Of a DNA stretch of 64,000 nucleotides, positions 1-9,501 are shown piece after piece. The translations under genes and the position numbers were made by a program. Each line of letters starts with the position of its first letter. The first letter of the stretch is position 1. The DNA is taken from the NCBI GenBank assembly GCA_002387205.1, contig DGLA01000004.1, forward strand, positions 30,101 to 94,100, given 5' to 3'. The notes beneath the pieces are model-generated. The model saw only the letters and a program-made list of their open reading frames with translations, had not been told where the DNA came from and made no database searches. The stretch is from Stutzerimonas stutzeri. GTDB taxonomy: Bacteria; Pseudomonadota; Gammaproteobacteria; Pseudomonadales; Pseudomonadaceae.

Positions 1-24
1 TCCAGCTTCCAGCTTCCAGCTACT
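1..24 (-). repeat. Heptamer array (TCCAGCT) at the fimX stop codon
   Basis: Three tandem TCCAGCT units run from the window edge into the fimX stop codon at 20-22. On the coding strand of fimX they read as TAG followed by CTGGAAG units, so the array begins at the stop codon. The same heptamer family recurs at 12.0-12.4 kb and 37.6-37.8 kb. The array is cut by the window edge, so its full length and the next gene are unknown. Confidence 0.8.
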
Positions 25-2086
25 CTTCATCCGACGAAAAGTTGTAGTCCATCGACTGGCTTGGGCCCTGCAGATACTGTCCCTGGATATAACCGACGCC
101 GGCCTGCCATAGCGTGGCGAGAACCGTCGCGCTGTCGACAAAGGGCACGACTGTCTGTTTGGCCTGTTCATGCAGGTCGGCCAGCAGCTGTTTCAGGGTG
201 TCCTGATTCTCCTGTCGGCTCAGGTCCTGGGTATAGGAGCCGTCGATCTTGACGAAGTCTGCACTCAGATGCTTGAGCGTATTGAACGGATTGAGGATGC
301 AGCCGAACTGGCTCAGCGCGCAGCGGCAACCCAGCCCGGCGAGCCCCTGCGTCAGGGCCTTGGCCTGCTTCAGGTAGGCGACGGCGTCGCTCTCGTCGAG
401 CTGGAAGACCAGCGAGTCGGGCGGCAGCCGCGATGCCTTGAGCGCGACGCCGAGCCAGGCCAGCAGCGATGGGTCCTGGATGCTGGCGCTCGAGAGGTGG
501 ACAAAAAGCCGTGTGCTATGTCCCTTGCTGCGGTGTTCGGCCAGAAGCTTGATCGAGTTGAGCAGAACCCAGCGGTCGATCTTGGTCGCCAGCCCGGCTT
601 CTTTCGCCGCGCCGAGAAATTCGCCGGGAGGTACTTCGAGGCCTTGTGGGTCGAGCAGGCGCAGCAGCGCCTCGTAGTGCTCATGGCTGTCGCCGCGAAG
701 ACTGATGATGGGCTGGAACAGCAGGCGGAAACTGTTCTTCTCGAGCGCCTGCTGGAGCATGGCGACAATGCTGCCGCGGTTGGCGGCAGCGGCAAGCTCG
801 CCGGCCGGGCTGTGAATGCTCAGGGCATTGCCATCGGGGATTTCCTCAGCGCAGCGGTGTGCGCGGTCAATGACGTCGCGGGCCTTGGCCGTCTTTTCAT
901 CGAGTGCAGCGACGCCGATGCTCAGGCTGGTTTGTACGGTGCGACCGCCAATATCGAACAGGTGGCCTACAACCTTTCGCAGCAGTTCGGTCAACGGCCG
1001 CTCGCATTGGCCGGGCGCCGCGCCAGGCAACAGTACGGCGAAGGCGTCGTCACCGAAACGAGCCAGCTGTGCCGTTTCAGGAAACTGCCCACGGAGCAGC
1101 TGCGCCAGTTCCGCCAGCAGGCGGTCCGAGTCGCCGAGGCCGATTTCCGCTTGCACACTGGCAAAGCGGTCCACGCGGATGTAGGCGAGGCTCGCTTCCT
1201 GGCCGGCGTTGACGGCGCGCTCGACCGCAGCGTCGAGCAGTTCGAGAAAGTGGTTGCGGTTGTGCAGGCCGGTCACCAGATCCTGGCTGCTGATCTCCCG
1301 CAGTTTTTCCAGTTCGGCGTTGTCATTCTCGGCGCGAATCACCACCTGTATGCAGGGCTCGCCATCGTAGCTGGCCGGTGAAAAATGCATGCTCGCCCTG
1401 AAGGTACCGCCATCGGCGCGTACGCCGCCGCAAACCAGCTCGGCGCTGCCCTGCAGGCTCTGGTAGTTCTTCAGGAAGCCCTTGAAGTCACCCTGATCAC
1501 AGGAGGCGATCAGGTCGATCATGGGCATCCCTTCCAGCTCGTCGACATCCTCATAGCCAAACAGCTCCAGGTAGGAGCGGTTGGCGTAGATGTGCATGCC
1601 GTCGTGGACATAGGCGATGGCGTCGACCGAGCTTTCCAGCAGCAGCTGGCAGCGCTTTTCGGCTTCGCGCAATGCCACTTCGGCGGAACGGCGGGCGCGG
1701 CGCTCTTCCAGGTTGGCCAGCTCGCGATTGGCCACCAGGATCAGCCATTCGTCCTCGCCCTGGGGGAGCGCACCCTGTGCACCCAGCGCGAGCGCTTCGG
1801 TGATGGCGTCGGCATCGTTGCCGTCGATCAGCTGAATGACCGGAATGTCCTTGGCTTGCTTACGGATGGCGCCGATCGCTTCGCTCGGGTCGAGATTTTC
1901 GCTGGCCGGTGCGCTGATCAACAGGTCCCAGGTCTGCTGGAGTGCATCGGCCAGGTCTTCGCTGGAAGTGAGCCGGTGGACGCGTGTCGCCTGGCCGGCA
2001 TTGCGAAACAGGCTGACCAGGCGCTCGGCTTCATTCTGCGAGTCTTCGAGGATCAGCAGGCGGATGGTCTTTTTTTGCGGGGCCAT
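20..2086 (-). CDS. fimX: FimX-like REC-PAS-GGDEF-EAL c-di-GMP regulator
   Basis: A 688-residue protein with a receiver-like domain (about 8-125), a PAS domain (about 145-255), a GGDEF domain (about 265-420) and an EAL domain (about 430-680). The GGDEF signature is degenerate (GDDAF at 345-349). The receiver lacks a clear phosphoacceptor aspartate (DLLISAP). The EAL triad itself is present (YEALLRL near 472), but the usual DDFG motif reads SQFG, which argues against phosphodiesterase activity. The C-terminal tail ending MDYNFSSDEE and the downstream genes fit FimX, the polar c-di-GMP effector needed for type IV pilus twitching in P. aeruginosa. It is last in a leftward run whose upstream neighbour is a PilZ-like protein. 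Whether it binds c-di-GMP is inferred from the family. Confidence 0.9.
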   Translation of the reverse strand: MAPQKKTIRLLILEDSQNEAERLVSLFRNAGQATRVHRLTSSEDLADALQQTWDLLISAPASENLDPSEAIGAIRKQAKDIPVIQLIDGNDADAITEALALGAQGALPQGEDEWLILVANRELANLEERRARRSAEVALREAEKRCQLLLESSVDAIAYVHDGMHIYANRSYLELFGYEDVDELEGMPMIDLIASCDQGDFKGFLKNYQSLQGSAELVCGGVRADGGTFRASMHFSPASYDGEPCIQVVIRAENDNAELEKLREISSQDLVTGLHNRNHFLELLDAAVERAVNAGQEASLAYIRVDRFASVQAEIGLGDSDRLLAELAQLLRGQFPETAQLARFGDDAFAVLLPGAAPGQCERPLTELLRKVVGHLFDIGGRTVQTSLSIGVAALDEKTAKARDVIDRAHRCAEEIPDGNALSIHSPAGELAAAANRGSIVAMLQQALEKNSFRLLFQPIISLRGDSHEHYEALLRLLDPQGLEVPPGEFLGAAKEAGLATKIDRWVLLNSIKLLAEHRSKGHSTRLFVHLSSASIQDPSLLAWLGVALKASRLPPDSLVFQLDESDAVAYLKQAKALTQGLAGLGCRCALSQFGCILNPFNTLKHLSADFVKIDGSYTQDLSRQENQDTLKQLLADLHEQAKQTVVPFVDSATVLATLWQAGVGYIQGQYLQGPSQSMDYNFSSDEE

Positions 2087-2146
2087 GGCAGCAGCTTTGG
2101 GGCGCCGGAGAGGGGCGCGGAGGGCTAGATTACGGTGAGCCGCAAT

Positions 2147-3964
2147 CTACAGCGACTTCCAGAGTGAGTCAAAGTCTTCACTCCCGGGAGCCGTCTGGCT
2201 CGCCCTGCCTGTGATCGGTGTCTCCTGTGCGGTGGGCGCCAGCCCCACCAGCTGGTATTCGAACTGGTTGAAGCTGCTGGTGCCGGTCTTGCGGCGGCAG
2301 AGGAGGGCGCGGTGTTCGTCACCGTTCTGGTTGATCTGCACCTTTTGTCCTTCCTGGAACGGCAGGCGCGGCACGATCAGTGTCGCCGGCCGCGAGATCA
2401 CGCTTATTTCCGGCAGCAGCAGGGCACGCAGGTATTCGCTGCCCTGATCCACCTTGCGCAACAGGCGCAGGCCGCATGGCTGTGCGTATGGAGCGATAAG
2501 CTCCACGCCCATCTGCGTACCGCCGCCGCGTACCTGGCGCACCCAGCGCACGACCGCGACGCTCCAGTTATGGCTGGTGCCGTCCTGAAGGCCGAGCAGT
2601 TCGCCGGCCTGGAGCTGGTTGGGTACTTCGTCCGGCCATGACAGGCAGAAGCCCCCAGGGCTGTGGTTCACCAATTGCACATCGAAGGTGGGAAAAGGGT
2701 TTCTTTCCTCCGCCGGCTCGTCTGCTTTCCCGGTGTCCTTGGCACTCACGAACTCTATCTTTTCACTGGGTAACAGGCCGTCATCGTCGGTCACCGATAG
2801 CGCGTCGAACGCCGTCGCCCAGACGTCCGGCGTGGCGTTGTTCAGCTTGAAAACCGCTGAGCGGGTAGGCTCAGGGCGCTTCAGCAAATCGCTGAACAGG
2901 CGCTGTCCGGACAGGTAGTAGTGCAGCGCGCTCATGCCGATGCACAGGCTGACCTGACCCTGCGCCGCCGTGCGCTGGAAGCTGCGCTCGGACACATCGC
3001 CCCAGGCTGTCGCAACGTGCTGCAGCAGGTCGGTGCTCAAGCCATCAGGCAGGGCCAGTGCCGGGTCGCGCGGGGCTTCAGGGCTGGCGTTCAGGTGCTT
3101 CTGAATGGCCTGCACCAGCCCGCGCGGATCGATGCCCAGCAGGCTTGGCAGCTCCTCGGTCTTGAACATGGAACGATAGCGGGGCGGGCCGTCGACTCGT
3201 GTGGAGATTCCGAACAGGCTGGACGCGTGCTGTGCCGACTGCAGGCGTACCAGCGTGCTCCAGGGCCCCAGGACTTGCGCCAGTTGAGCAATGTTCTGCT
3301 GGCGCATCTGGTTGCAGCGGGCGCAGCCCAGCATCAGGGCGACGACGTAGCTCTGTTCGGCGCTCACTCCTTTGACGTGGTAGGCCAGCTCGTCACGTAC
3401 CTGAGTACGCTGAACCTCGTGTTCGATGGCGATGAGATACAGCTGGTGCAGCTCCAGCCACAAACCGTCGGGCGTCGGGCTGTACAGCTGTGTCGAGCGG
3501 GTGAGAATGGCGCAGAGACTGTGAATGGCGCGCTGCAGCGATATGGTCAGCAGCTGCAGCCTGTCCCGACCGCTTTGCGGCGCAAGCTCGATGATGATCA
3601 GCTTGTAGCCGATGGCCAGGTGATTCTGCAGCGCCTGGCACAGGCTGGCGACCTTGCGTGGCTTTTCGCTGAGTACGATGGGCTGGTTGATGAAATAGCG
3701 TTCGAGCTGGCGGCAGACGAAGTGGATCTCAGGCCGCAACACCTCGAGCAACTGCAGGCGGTTCTGCGCCGGGGTGCGCAGCTGGTTGAGTTCCTGCATC
3801 GCCTGGTACAGCCGGCGCGCGGTTTCACCGAGGTTCGCCTTGGGCAGGCCCGATACCCAGCGCTTGAGGTCGCGGACGCTGGGCTCGCAAAAGGACAACC
3901 CCTGGCAATCCGGCGTCGGGACGCGCAACAGCAGTGGTTGACCTTGATTTTCCAAACTACGCAC
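2147..3964 (-). CDS. PilZ-like domain protein upstream of fimX (PA4958-type)
   Basis: A 605-residue cytoplasmic protein. Its first ~380 residues are largely helical and match no family I can name. A C-terminal segment (about 435-530) resembles a PilZ beta-barrel: it holds NHSPGG, matching the (D/N)xSxxG part of PilZ, and then a VVRWVRQ and MGVELI strand pattern. The arginine motif expected before it is not clear, so c-di-GMP binding is uncertain. It lies 60 bp upstream of fimX on the same strand, as I recall for PA4958-PA4959. That pairing suggests a shared role in c-di-GMP control of pili or surface behaviour, but this is inference from context. Confidence 0.7.
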   Translation of the reverse strand: MRSLENQGQPLLLRVPTPDCQGLSFCEPSVRDLKRWVSGLPKANLGETARRLYQAMQELNQLRTPAQNRLQLLEVLRPEIHFVCRQLERYFINQPIVLSEKPRKVASLCQALQNHLAIGYKLIIIELAPQSGRDRLQLLTISLQRAIHSLCAILTRSTQLYSPTPDGLWLELHQLYLIAIEHEVQRTQVRDELAYHVKGVSAEQSYVVALMLGCARCNQMRQQNIAQLAQVLGPWSTLVRLQSAQHASSLFGISTRVDGPPRYRSMFKTEELPSLLGIDPRGLVQAIQKHLNASPEAPRDPALALPDGLSTDLLQHVATAWGDVSERSFQRTAAQGQVSLCIGMSALHYYLSGQRLFSDLLKRPEPTRSAVFKLNNATPDVWATAFDALSVTDDDGLLPSEKIEFVSAKDTGKADEPAEERNPFPTFDVQLVNHSPGGFCLSWPDEVPNQLQAGELLGLQDGTSHNWSVAVVRWVRQVRGGGTQMGVELIAPYAQPCGLRLLRKVDQGSEYLRALLLPEISVISRPATLIVPRLPFQEGQKVQINQNGDEHRALLCRRKTGTSSFNQFEYQLVGLAPTAQETPITGRASQTAPGSEDFDSLWKSL

Positions 3965-4093
3965 TCCGCTACATGTTCCCTGGCGCTTTGCCTTCCAAAA
4001 ATCTAGCAGTGTTTATGGTCGACTGCTGTCCGGATAATGGCGTTTTGCGATTGGGTGTGGCCATCATAACGAACATGATGGCGTTGGCCAGTG

Positions 4094-5017
4094 CTAGCCG
4101 ACCGTTGGCGCCGGACCTGCAAGTGGCGGATCGATGTCGGTTCCTGCCGCTGGCGTGGCCAGCCTGGCCTGACCCAGGCCCTCACCCATGCGCACCGGCG
4201 TCAGCGCGGCGAGGTGTTCGGCCCAGCTGACCTGGTCAGGGCCAAACAGGAGGATGACCGTCGAGCCCAGCTTGAAACGGCCCATCTCGGCACCTTTTTC
4301 GAGATGGATCGGCGCGCGGGCCGCCTCGTCATAGCGTTGTGTCCTGAGGGTGCGTTTGGGTGGCGTCACCAGCCCGGCCCAGACGGTTTCGATGCTGGCG
4401 ACGATCATCGCGCCTACCAGCACCATCGCCATCGGCCCGCGCTCGGTATCGAACAGGCAAACCACCCGCTCGTTGCGCGCAAAGAGTTCGGGGACGCCTT
4501 CGGCGGTAACCGTATTCACCGAAAAGATGCGGCCAGGTACGTAGACCATCTCGCGCAGCGTTCCGGAGAGCGGCATGTGCACCCGGTGGTAATCCTTTGG
4601 AGACAGGTACACCGTCGCGAAGTCTCCCCCCATGAACGGCGCGGCGCGTTCATGGTCCCCTCCCAGCAGTTCCATCACGCTGTAGCTGTGGCCCTTGGCC
4701 TGGAAGATCCGCCCTTGCTCGATCCTGCCGAGCTGGCTGATGGCGCCGTCACAGGGGTTCAGGATTGCGCCCGGGGTCTGGTCGAGCGGGCGGGCACCAT
4801 CCTTCAAGGCTCGGGTAAAGAAGGCATTGAAGTGCTCGAACGCGGTCGGTTCTTCGATCTGAGCTTCATGCATCGGTACACCGAAATGTCGAATGAACGC
4901 CTTGATGAAGGTGTTCTTCACCCACGGCAGGCGGCACTCGGCGAGGCAGCCAGCCAGACGGGAAATGAGGTGGTGTGGCAGCAGATACTGGCTGAGTACG
5001 AACAACTGATCTTTCAT
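4094..5017 (-). CDS. psd: Phosphatidylserine decarboxylase proenzyme
   Basis: Makes phosphatidylethanolamine from phosphatidylserine at the inner membrane. The proenzyme cleaves itself at a conserved LGST motif and the serine becomes the pyruvoyl group; here it is KLGSTVI near residue 250. The segments NPCDGAISQLG and YLSPKDYHRVHMP are family hallmarks. I start at the ATG giving MKDQLFVLSQ (307 residues); a longer frame adds 16 residues that run back into rhdA and look untranslated. It begins 11 bp after the rhdA stop and is probably co-transcribed with it. The C-terminal ~20 residues, rich in Pro and Ala, extend past the conserved core. Confidence 0.95.
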   Translation of the reverse strand: MKDQLFVLSQYLLPHHLISRLAGCLAECRLPWVKNTFIKAFIRHFGVPMHEAQIEEPTAFEHFNAFFTRALKDGARPLDQTPGAILNPCDGAISQLGRIEQGRIFQAKGHSYSVMELLGGDHERAAPFMGGDFATVYLSPKDYHRVHMPLSGTLREMVYVPGRIFSVNTVTAEGVPELFARNERVVCLFDTERGPMAMVLVGAMIVASIETVWAGLVTPPKRTLRTQRYDEAARAPIHLEKGAEMGRFKLGSTVILLFGPDQVSWAEHLAALTPVRMGEGLGQARLATPAAGTDIDPPLAGPAPTVG

Positions 5018-5028
5018 GGTTGACCTTT

Positions 5029-5844
5029 TCATTGCTGGATCGGCGTGTCGGGCAGGTTGCCCCATTCACCCCAGGAACCGGGATAAGCCTTCACGCGGGG
5101 ATAGCCCAGAGCCTTGGCCAGCAGGTAGGTAAAGCCGGAGCGGTGATGCGTCTGGCAGTGGGTGATGATTTCCTTGTCGGGGCTGATCCCCAGCCCAAGC
5201 AGACGCTCGGCGATGTCTTCGCGGATGCGCAGTGCTCGCGCCGGGTCCATACCTGACGTCCATTCGAGATTGATTGCCCCGGGGATATGCCCGCCGCGTG
5301 CCGCCAGGACCTTCTGGCCGCGGTATTCCTCCGGCGAGCGGGCGTCCCAGACAGCCAGATCGGCCGCACCCAGACGGCTCTGCAGGTATTCGCAGGTAGC
5401 ACTCGGCGAATCATGCAGGTGCAGCGTCAGTGGCCGCTCGGAGGGGGAGGGTACATCGGTCGACAGCGGGCGCTGCTCATCCAGCCAGGCGTGCAGCCCG
5501 CCATTGAGGTAGTGGTAATGCGTGTGACCGATCACATCCAGCAACCAGATGAAACGGCCTGCCCAGCCACCGCCCTCATCGTCATAGACCACGTAGACCG
5601 CATCGGGACGATGCCCCAGGGCACTGAACAGCGCCTCCAGCTGCGCTTTGCCGGGTAGCTGTCCCGGTGCCGGCGGCAGGCCGCACTGGGTCTGTTTGGG
5701 GTCCACGAAGCGGGCGCCGGGCAGATGGCCCTCGGCGTAGCGGGCAGCGCTGGTCAGGTCGACAAGGATCAGTTCGGGCGCATCGAGGCGTGTGGCCAGG
5801 TCGGCCGGCTCGATCACCAGGGGCAGATTGGAGAAGGCGGACAC
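5029..5844 (-). CDS. rhdA: Thiosulfate sulfurtransferase (rhodanese)
   Basis: A 271-residue, two-domain rhodanese that transfers sulfane sulfur from thiosulfate to cyanide or other thiophilic acceptors. The C-terminal catalytic domain has the loop HCQTHHRSG near residue 232, with the persulfide-forming cysteine. The CQTHHR loop is the form I recall from Azotobacter vinelandii RhdA. The N-terminal domain, from ILVDLTSAARYAEGHLPGA, is the inactive rhodanese fold. It directly precedes psd, an arrangement also seen in P. aeruginosa, although the two functions have no obvious link. Confidence 0.95.
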   Translation of the reverse strand: MSAFSNLPLVIEPADLATRLDAPELILVDLTSAARYAEGHLPGARFVDPKQTQCGLPPAPGQLPGKAQLEALFSALGHRPDAVYVVYDDEGGGWAGRFIWLLDVIGHTHYHYLNGGLHAWLDEQRPLSTDVPSPSERPLTLHLHDSPSATCEYLQSRLGAADLAVWDARSPEEYRGQKVLAARGGHIPGAINLEWTSGMDPARALRIREDIAERLLGLGISPDKEIITHCQTHHRSGFTYLLAKALGYPRVKAYPGSWGEWGNLPDTPIQQ

Positions 5845-5890
5845 GGCAAGCCTCTGTCGGTGGTGAAAGAGCGGAGTCTAGCGAAAAAGC

Positions 5891-7405
5891 TCAACGCCCG
5901 CGCTTGCTGAACGCAGCCAGCGCCCGCTCGATACACTGAGCGGTCTTGTTGAAGGCCTGCAGGCCGACATCGCTGAATGGCATGTTCTGCTGGTCAGCCA
6001 CCACCAGCATCACCACCCGGCCTTCATGTGCGATGGAGCGCAGCAGCACATGATCGCCTGGAAACAGGGCCTTGAGTCCGCCCGGCAGCTGTGCGGAGAA
6101 CTGCGCCGCATTGTCCGGGGACAGCCTCAACAAGCCGGGCCTGTCCAGTAGTCGACGCAAGACCTGGCTCTGGTCCGGCACGAGGGTGAGCCTCGCTGCT
6201 TCCCCGCTCAAGCCTTGGGCCTGCTGACCGACCAGGCGATTCTGCCGGCGGTCCACCAGCATCAGCAGAACGCGGTGCATGCCGGTGCTGGCCACCGCCT
6301 TGCAGGCAGCGGCGGTGAGCTGCATGACGTTGCCGTAGGGTGTGCGTTCGCTGAGCAGCTCTCGGCAGAGATCCCGCCATTCGCTCAAGGCTTCAGCCGT
6401 GGGAGGCTTGGCCAGCCTGGCGGTCTGGAATCGGCTGTTCCAGGGCCACAACAGGCCCTGTGCAGGATGCCAGAGATCGGTTCGCCCAATCGACTGGGCG
6501 CTGGTGACGGCTTGCTGATGCACCATCTGCTGCAGCTCGGCCAGGGGAACCTGCAGATAGAGCCCGGCGAGGCGCTGCCAGCGCAGGCTGTGAATGCCGC
6601 TCCAGCTGTGATGGGAGGACAGCGCCAGGCCGTTGGCAAGAACGATGGTATTGCTTGGCAGGGTCAGCCAGCGGCGCAGGTCGGGATTGGCGTCCAGCAT
6701 CTGCTGCTGGTGCAGAGGATGTTCATTGTCGCGGGCAATATGCAGCGCCTTGATCAGCATGCGCCGGTTCTCGCTGAGCAGGCGGTAGCCCTGGGGAATC
6801 CAGCCGGGCAGTGCCCAATGCTCGGTCAGGGCCACGCAGAGTTCCAGCAGCGATACGCCCAGTAGCGATTGCTCGACCTGGCGAGCCGGTTCCCCGTTGA
6901 CCAGTACGCGCTGTTCCCAGGCCTCGAGCAGCTCCGGATAGGCTGCAACCAGTGTCCAGACCGGGGAGAGAAACAGCAGGCTGCTCCAGTGGATCTCCTG
7001 CCAGAGCCGGGCGAGGCGAGCGGCGAACAGGCCGTTGGCCTGCTGGCTGGCGTGTCGGCTGATCAGCACCATCTGCCTGAGCGGTGCGGGTATGTCGCCC
7101 GTCTGCGCTGCGGGAATGCGCTGAAACAGGGCTTCGGCACGCTTGAGGCCGATGCGGCTGAGGGCCACTTCCAGGCTTTCTGCCGGCTTGTTGGCGGCGG
7201 CTGCGTCCCGGTTGGCTTCGCGGATGACGTTGAGTGCCAGTACCGGGCTTTCCTGGATCAGCTCGGCAATCTGCCGCATCGACTTGCTGCTGTCGCGCAA
7301 GGCGCGCTGCACGCGGCCGTAGGGCTCGGCGAAAGCGGGCAGCGCTACGGCGTCCAGAACCTTGATCCAGGCAGGAAGCGTACGGGGGAGCGGGGTCGTG
7401 GTCAT
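5891..7405 (-). CDS. HDOD-domain signalling protein
   Basis: A 504-residue protein whose N-terminal half resembles an HDOD domain, a catalytically inactive relative of HD hydrolases found in signalling proteins. It has the typical AELIQESPVLALNVIREAN and ALSRIGLKRAEALF helices near residues 45-100. The C-terminal ~170 residues (LCRELLSERTPYGNVMQLTAAACKA onward) look GAF-like. No metal-binding HD pair is seen in the HDOD region. It is divergent from motA and upstream of rhdA-psd, the place of PA4955 in P. aeruginosa as I recall it. Partners and ligand are unknown; a role in motility or surface signalling is only suggested by the neighbours. Confidence 0.7.
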   Translation of the reverse strand: MTTTPLPRTLPAWIKVLDAVALPAFAEPYGRVQRALRDSSKSMRQIAELIQESPVLALNVIREANRDAAAANKPAESLEVALSRIGLKRAEALFQRIPAAQTGDIPAPLRQMVLISRHASQQANGLFAARLARLWQEIHWSSLLFLSPVWTLVAAYPELLEAWEQRVLVNGEPARQVEQSLLGVSLLELCVALTEHWALPGWIPQGYRLLSENRRMLIKALHIARDNEHPLHQQQMLDANPDLRRWLTLPSNTIVLANGLALSSHHSWSGIHSLRWQRLAGLYLQVPLAELQQMVHQQAVTSAQSIGRTDLWHPAQGLLWPWNSRFQTARLAKPPTAEALSEWRDLCRELLSERTPYGNVMQLTAAACKAVASTGMHRVLLMLVDRRQNRLVGQQAQGLSGEAARLTLVPDQSQVLRRLLDRPGLLRLSPDNAAQFSAQLPGGLKALFPGDHVLLRSIAHEGRVVMLVVADQQNMPFSDVGLQAFNKTAQCIERALAAFSKRGR

Positions 7406-7439
7406 GATGTCGCCGAACTAGCATTTCATCGGGATGGCC

Positions 7440-7466
7440 TTTAGTCTGGCGCAAAAGTTCCGATAA
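7440..7466 (+). promoter_or_regulatory. Possible sigma-28 (FliA) promoter for motAB
   Basis: TCCGATAA at 7459-7466 matches seven of eight bases of the flagellar sigma-28 -10 element GCCGATAA. Eleven bases upstream, TTTAGTCT at 7440-7447 matches five of eight bases of TAAAGTTT. It lies about 110 bp before motA in the divergent gap with the HDOD gene. The -35 half is weak, so this is a candidate only. Confidence 0.4.
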
Positions 7467-7576
7467 CCAGAACAATTCTTTTCATCTGGCCTTTTCACCT
7501 GACCCCGCTCGAGCCCGTGCACCCTTGTACGGCCCGTTTCAGGTGCCTCGAAATCAGGTTTTAGACGTACCTACCT

Positions 7577-8428
7577 ATGGCAAAGATAATCGGCATCATC
7601 GTGGTAATCGCCAGCGTGCTCGGCGGGTTCATTCTTTCCGGCGGCAAGGTCGGCGCGCTCATCCACCCCTTCGAAGTCATGATCATCGGTGGTGCGGCCC
7701 TGGGCGGGTTCCTGCAGGCGAACCCCGGCAGCACGACCAAGATCGTGTTCAAGAAGTCGCTGCAGATGTTCAGCTCGCGGTTCACCCACAAGTACTACCT
7801 GGAAGTGCTGGGGATGCTTTACGAGATCCTCAACAAGAGCCGTCGCGAAGGCATGATGGCGATCGAGGCCGACCTCGAGGACCCCAAGGCCAGCCCGATC
7901 TTCAGCAAGTATCCGGCCGTGCTCAAGGACGAGCGGATGACCGCTTTTGTCTGTGACTACCTGCGCATCATGTCGTCCGGCAACATGGCTCCGCACGAGC
8001 TGGAGGGACTGTTCGACATGGAGTTGAACGGGCTGAAGGAGGAACTCGACCACCCCTCCCATGCCGTGGCCAAGATTGCCGATGGCCTGCCCGCGATGGG
8101 TATCGTGGCGGCGGTGCTGGGCATCGTGATCACCATGTCGATCCTGGCATCGGCCACCAACGCCGAGATCGGGGAAAAGGTTGCCACGGCACTGGTGGGT
8201 ACCTTTCTCGGCATTCTCGCTTCCTATGGTTTCTTCGGGCCCCTGTCCGGGGCGCTCGAGCATGACGCCAAGGAAGAGCTGAACCTCTATGAAAGCATCA
8301 AGGCGACCCTGGTCGCGTCTGCGTCCGGCATGCCGCCGACGCTGGCCGTGGAGTTCGGTCGAAAGGTGCTCTTCCCGGCGCACCGCCCGAGCTTTGCCGA
8401 GCTTGAACAAGCCATGCGTGGCAGCTAA
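7577..8428 (+). CDS. motA: Flagellar stator protein MotA
   Basis: A 283-residue MotA/TolQ/ExbB-family inner-membrane protein. It has two N-terminal membrane helices, a cytoplasmic domain (about 60-165) and two further helices (about 170-220, including GLPAMGIVAAVLGIVITM). With MotB it forms the ion-conducting stator that turns the flagellar rotor. The conserved proline in the GLPAMGIV segment and the charged cytoplasmic loop (residues near MMAIEADLEDP) are present. motB follows after 8 bp. Pseudomonas usually carries a second stator, MotCD, elsewhere; the equivalence to PA4954 rests on position next to rsgA and orn. Confidence 0.95.
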   Translation: MAKIIGIIVVIASVLGGFILSGGKVGALIHPFEVMIIGGAALGGFLQANPGSTTKIVFKKSLQMFSSRFTHKYYLEVLGMLYEILNKSRREGMMAIEADLEDPKASPIFSKYPAVLKDERMTAFVCDYLRIMSSGNMAPHELEGLFDMELNGLKEELDHPSHAVAKIADGLPAMGIVAAVLGIVITMSILASATNAEIGEKVATALVGTFLGILASYGFFGPLSGALEHDAKEELNLYESIKATLVASASGMPPTLAVEFGRKVLFPAHRPSFAELEQAMRGS

Positions 8429-8436
8429 GCGCGACC

Positions 8437-9474
8437 ATGGACAATACCCAACCAATCATCGTCAAGCGCGTCAAGAAAGTCGCGGCCGGCCATCATGGTG
8501 GCGCCTGGAAGATCGCCTTTGCCGACTTCGCAACGGCAATGATGGCGTTCTTCCTGGTGATGTGGCTGATGTCGTCGGCCACCCCCGAACAGAAGCGGGC
8601 CATCTCCGGCTACTTTCAGGACCCTATCGGCTTTACTGAAAGTGCCAGCCCCTACGTGATCGACCTGGGCGGTACACCGACCCCGGCACCGGATCGCACG
8701 CTCAACGATGTGGTCGATCCGGCCCAGCAGCAGACCCAGGCGAAGCCTGAAGCCGAACAGGTCGAGACGTTCTCCGAGCAGGCGGAAACCTTCGCCGAGC
8801 AGCTGGACCGAGAGCGGCTCGATCTGTTGCTGCAGGAACTGCAGAACAAGGTTGATGAAAACCCGGAGCTGACGCGCTTCAAGGATCAGATCCTGTTCGA
8901 GATCACCCAGGACGGCCTGCGTATCCAGATCATGGACGCGGCCAACCGGCCGATGTTCGCCCTGGGTAGCGCACAGTTGCAGCCCTATTTCGAGGACATC
9001 CTGCTGGCCATGGCCGATACCATCCGCGCGGTGCCCAACAAGATCAGCATCAGCGGCCACACCGATGCTAAACCCTATTCCGGGCGCGGCGAATTCGGCA
9101 ACTGGGAGCTGTCGGCCGGGCGTGCCAACGCCGCTCGTCGCGCGCTGGTCGCCGGCGGCTACCCCGAGGAGCAGCTTGCCCGCGTCGTCGGCTATGCCTC
9201 GTCAGCATTGTTTGACCGGGAAGATCCGCTGAACCCGGTCAACCGCCGTATCGACATCCTCGTCCTGACCAAGCGGGCGCAACGCGATATCGAAGGCGAG
9301 CAGTCAGGTGCCGCCAATGAGCCCGCCGAGGCGGGAGGTTCCGGCGTGGCGCCACCTGCCGGGGCCGCCGCTGCTCCTGGTTCGGGCGATCCGCTCCAGC
9401 CTGCGCAATTGCGCGAGCGGCTGAACATCTTTGAAGACGGTGTGCTCGAATTCGACCAGCCTGGTGGCAACTGA
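8437..9474 (+). CDS. motB: Flagellar stator protein MotB
   Basis: A 345-residue protein with one N-terminal membrane helix. Its proton-binding aspartate lies in FADFATAMMAFFLVMW near residue 30. A plug and linker follow (about 55-140), then an OmpA-type peptidoglycan-binding domain (about 150-285, ISISGHTDAKPY and NRRIDILVL). The tail of ~55 residues is rich in Ala, Gly and Pro and lies beyond the OmpA fold. It is coupled to motA with an 8-bp gap and anchors the stator to the cell wall. The gene converges on rsgA with only 27 bp between stop codons, and no clear terminator hairpin is visible there. Confidence 0.95.
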   Translation: MDNTQPIIVKRVKKVAAGHHGGAWKIAFADFATAMMAFFLVMWLMSSATPEQKRAISGYFQDPIGFTESASPYVIDLGGTPTPAPDRTLNDVVDPAQQQTQAKPEAEQVETFSEQAETFAEQLDRERLDLLLQELQNKVDENPELTRFKDQILFEITQDGLRIQIMDAANRPMFALGSAQLQPYFEDILLAMADTIRAVPNKISISGHTDAKPYSGRGEFGNWELSAGRANAARRALVAGGYPEEQLARVVGYASSALFDREDPLNPVNRRIDILVLTKRAQRDIEGEQSGAANEPAEAGGSGVAPPAGAAAAPGSGDPLQPAQLRERLNIFEDGVLEFDQPGGN

Positions 9475-9501
9475 GCCGCGCGGGTCCTGACGGCCGGCCT
9501 G

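Noticed and set aside
170..1381. A 403-codon frame antisense to fimX
   Set aside because: Shadow of the FimX codon pattern; no recognisable product.
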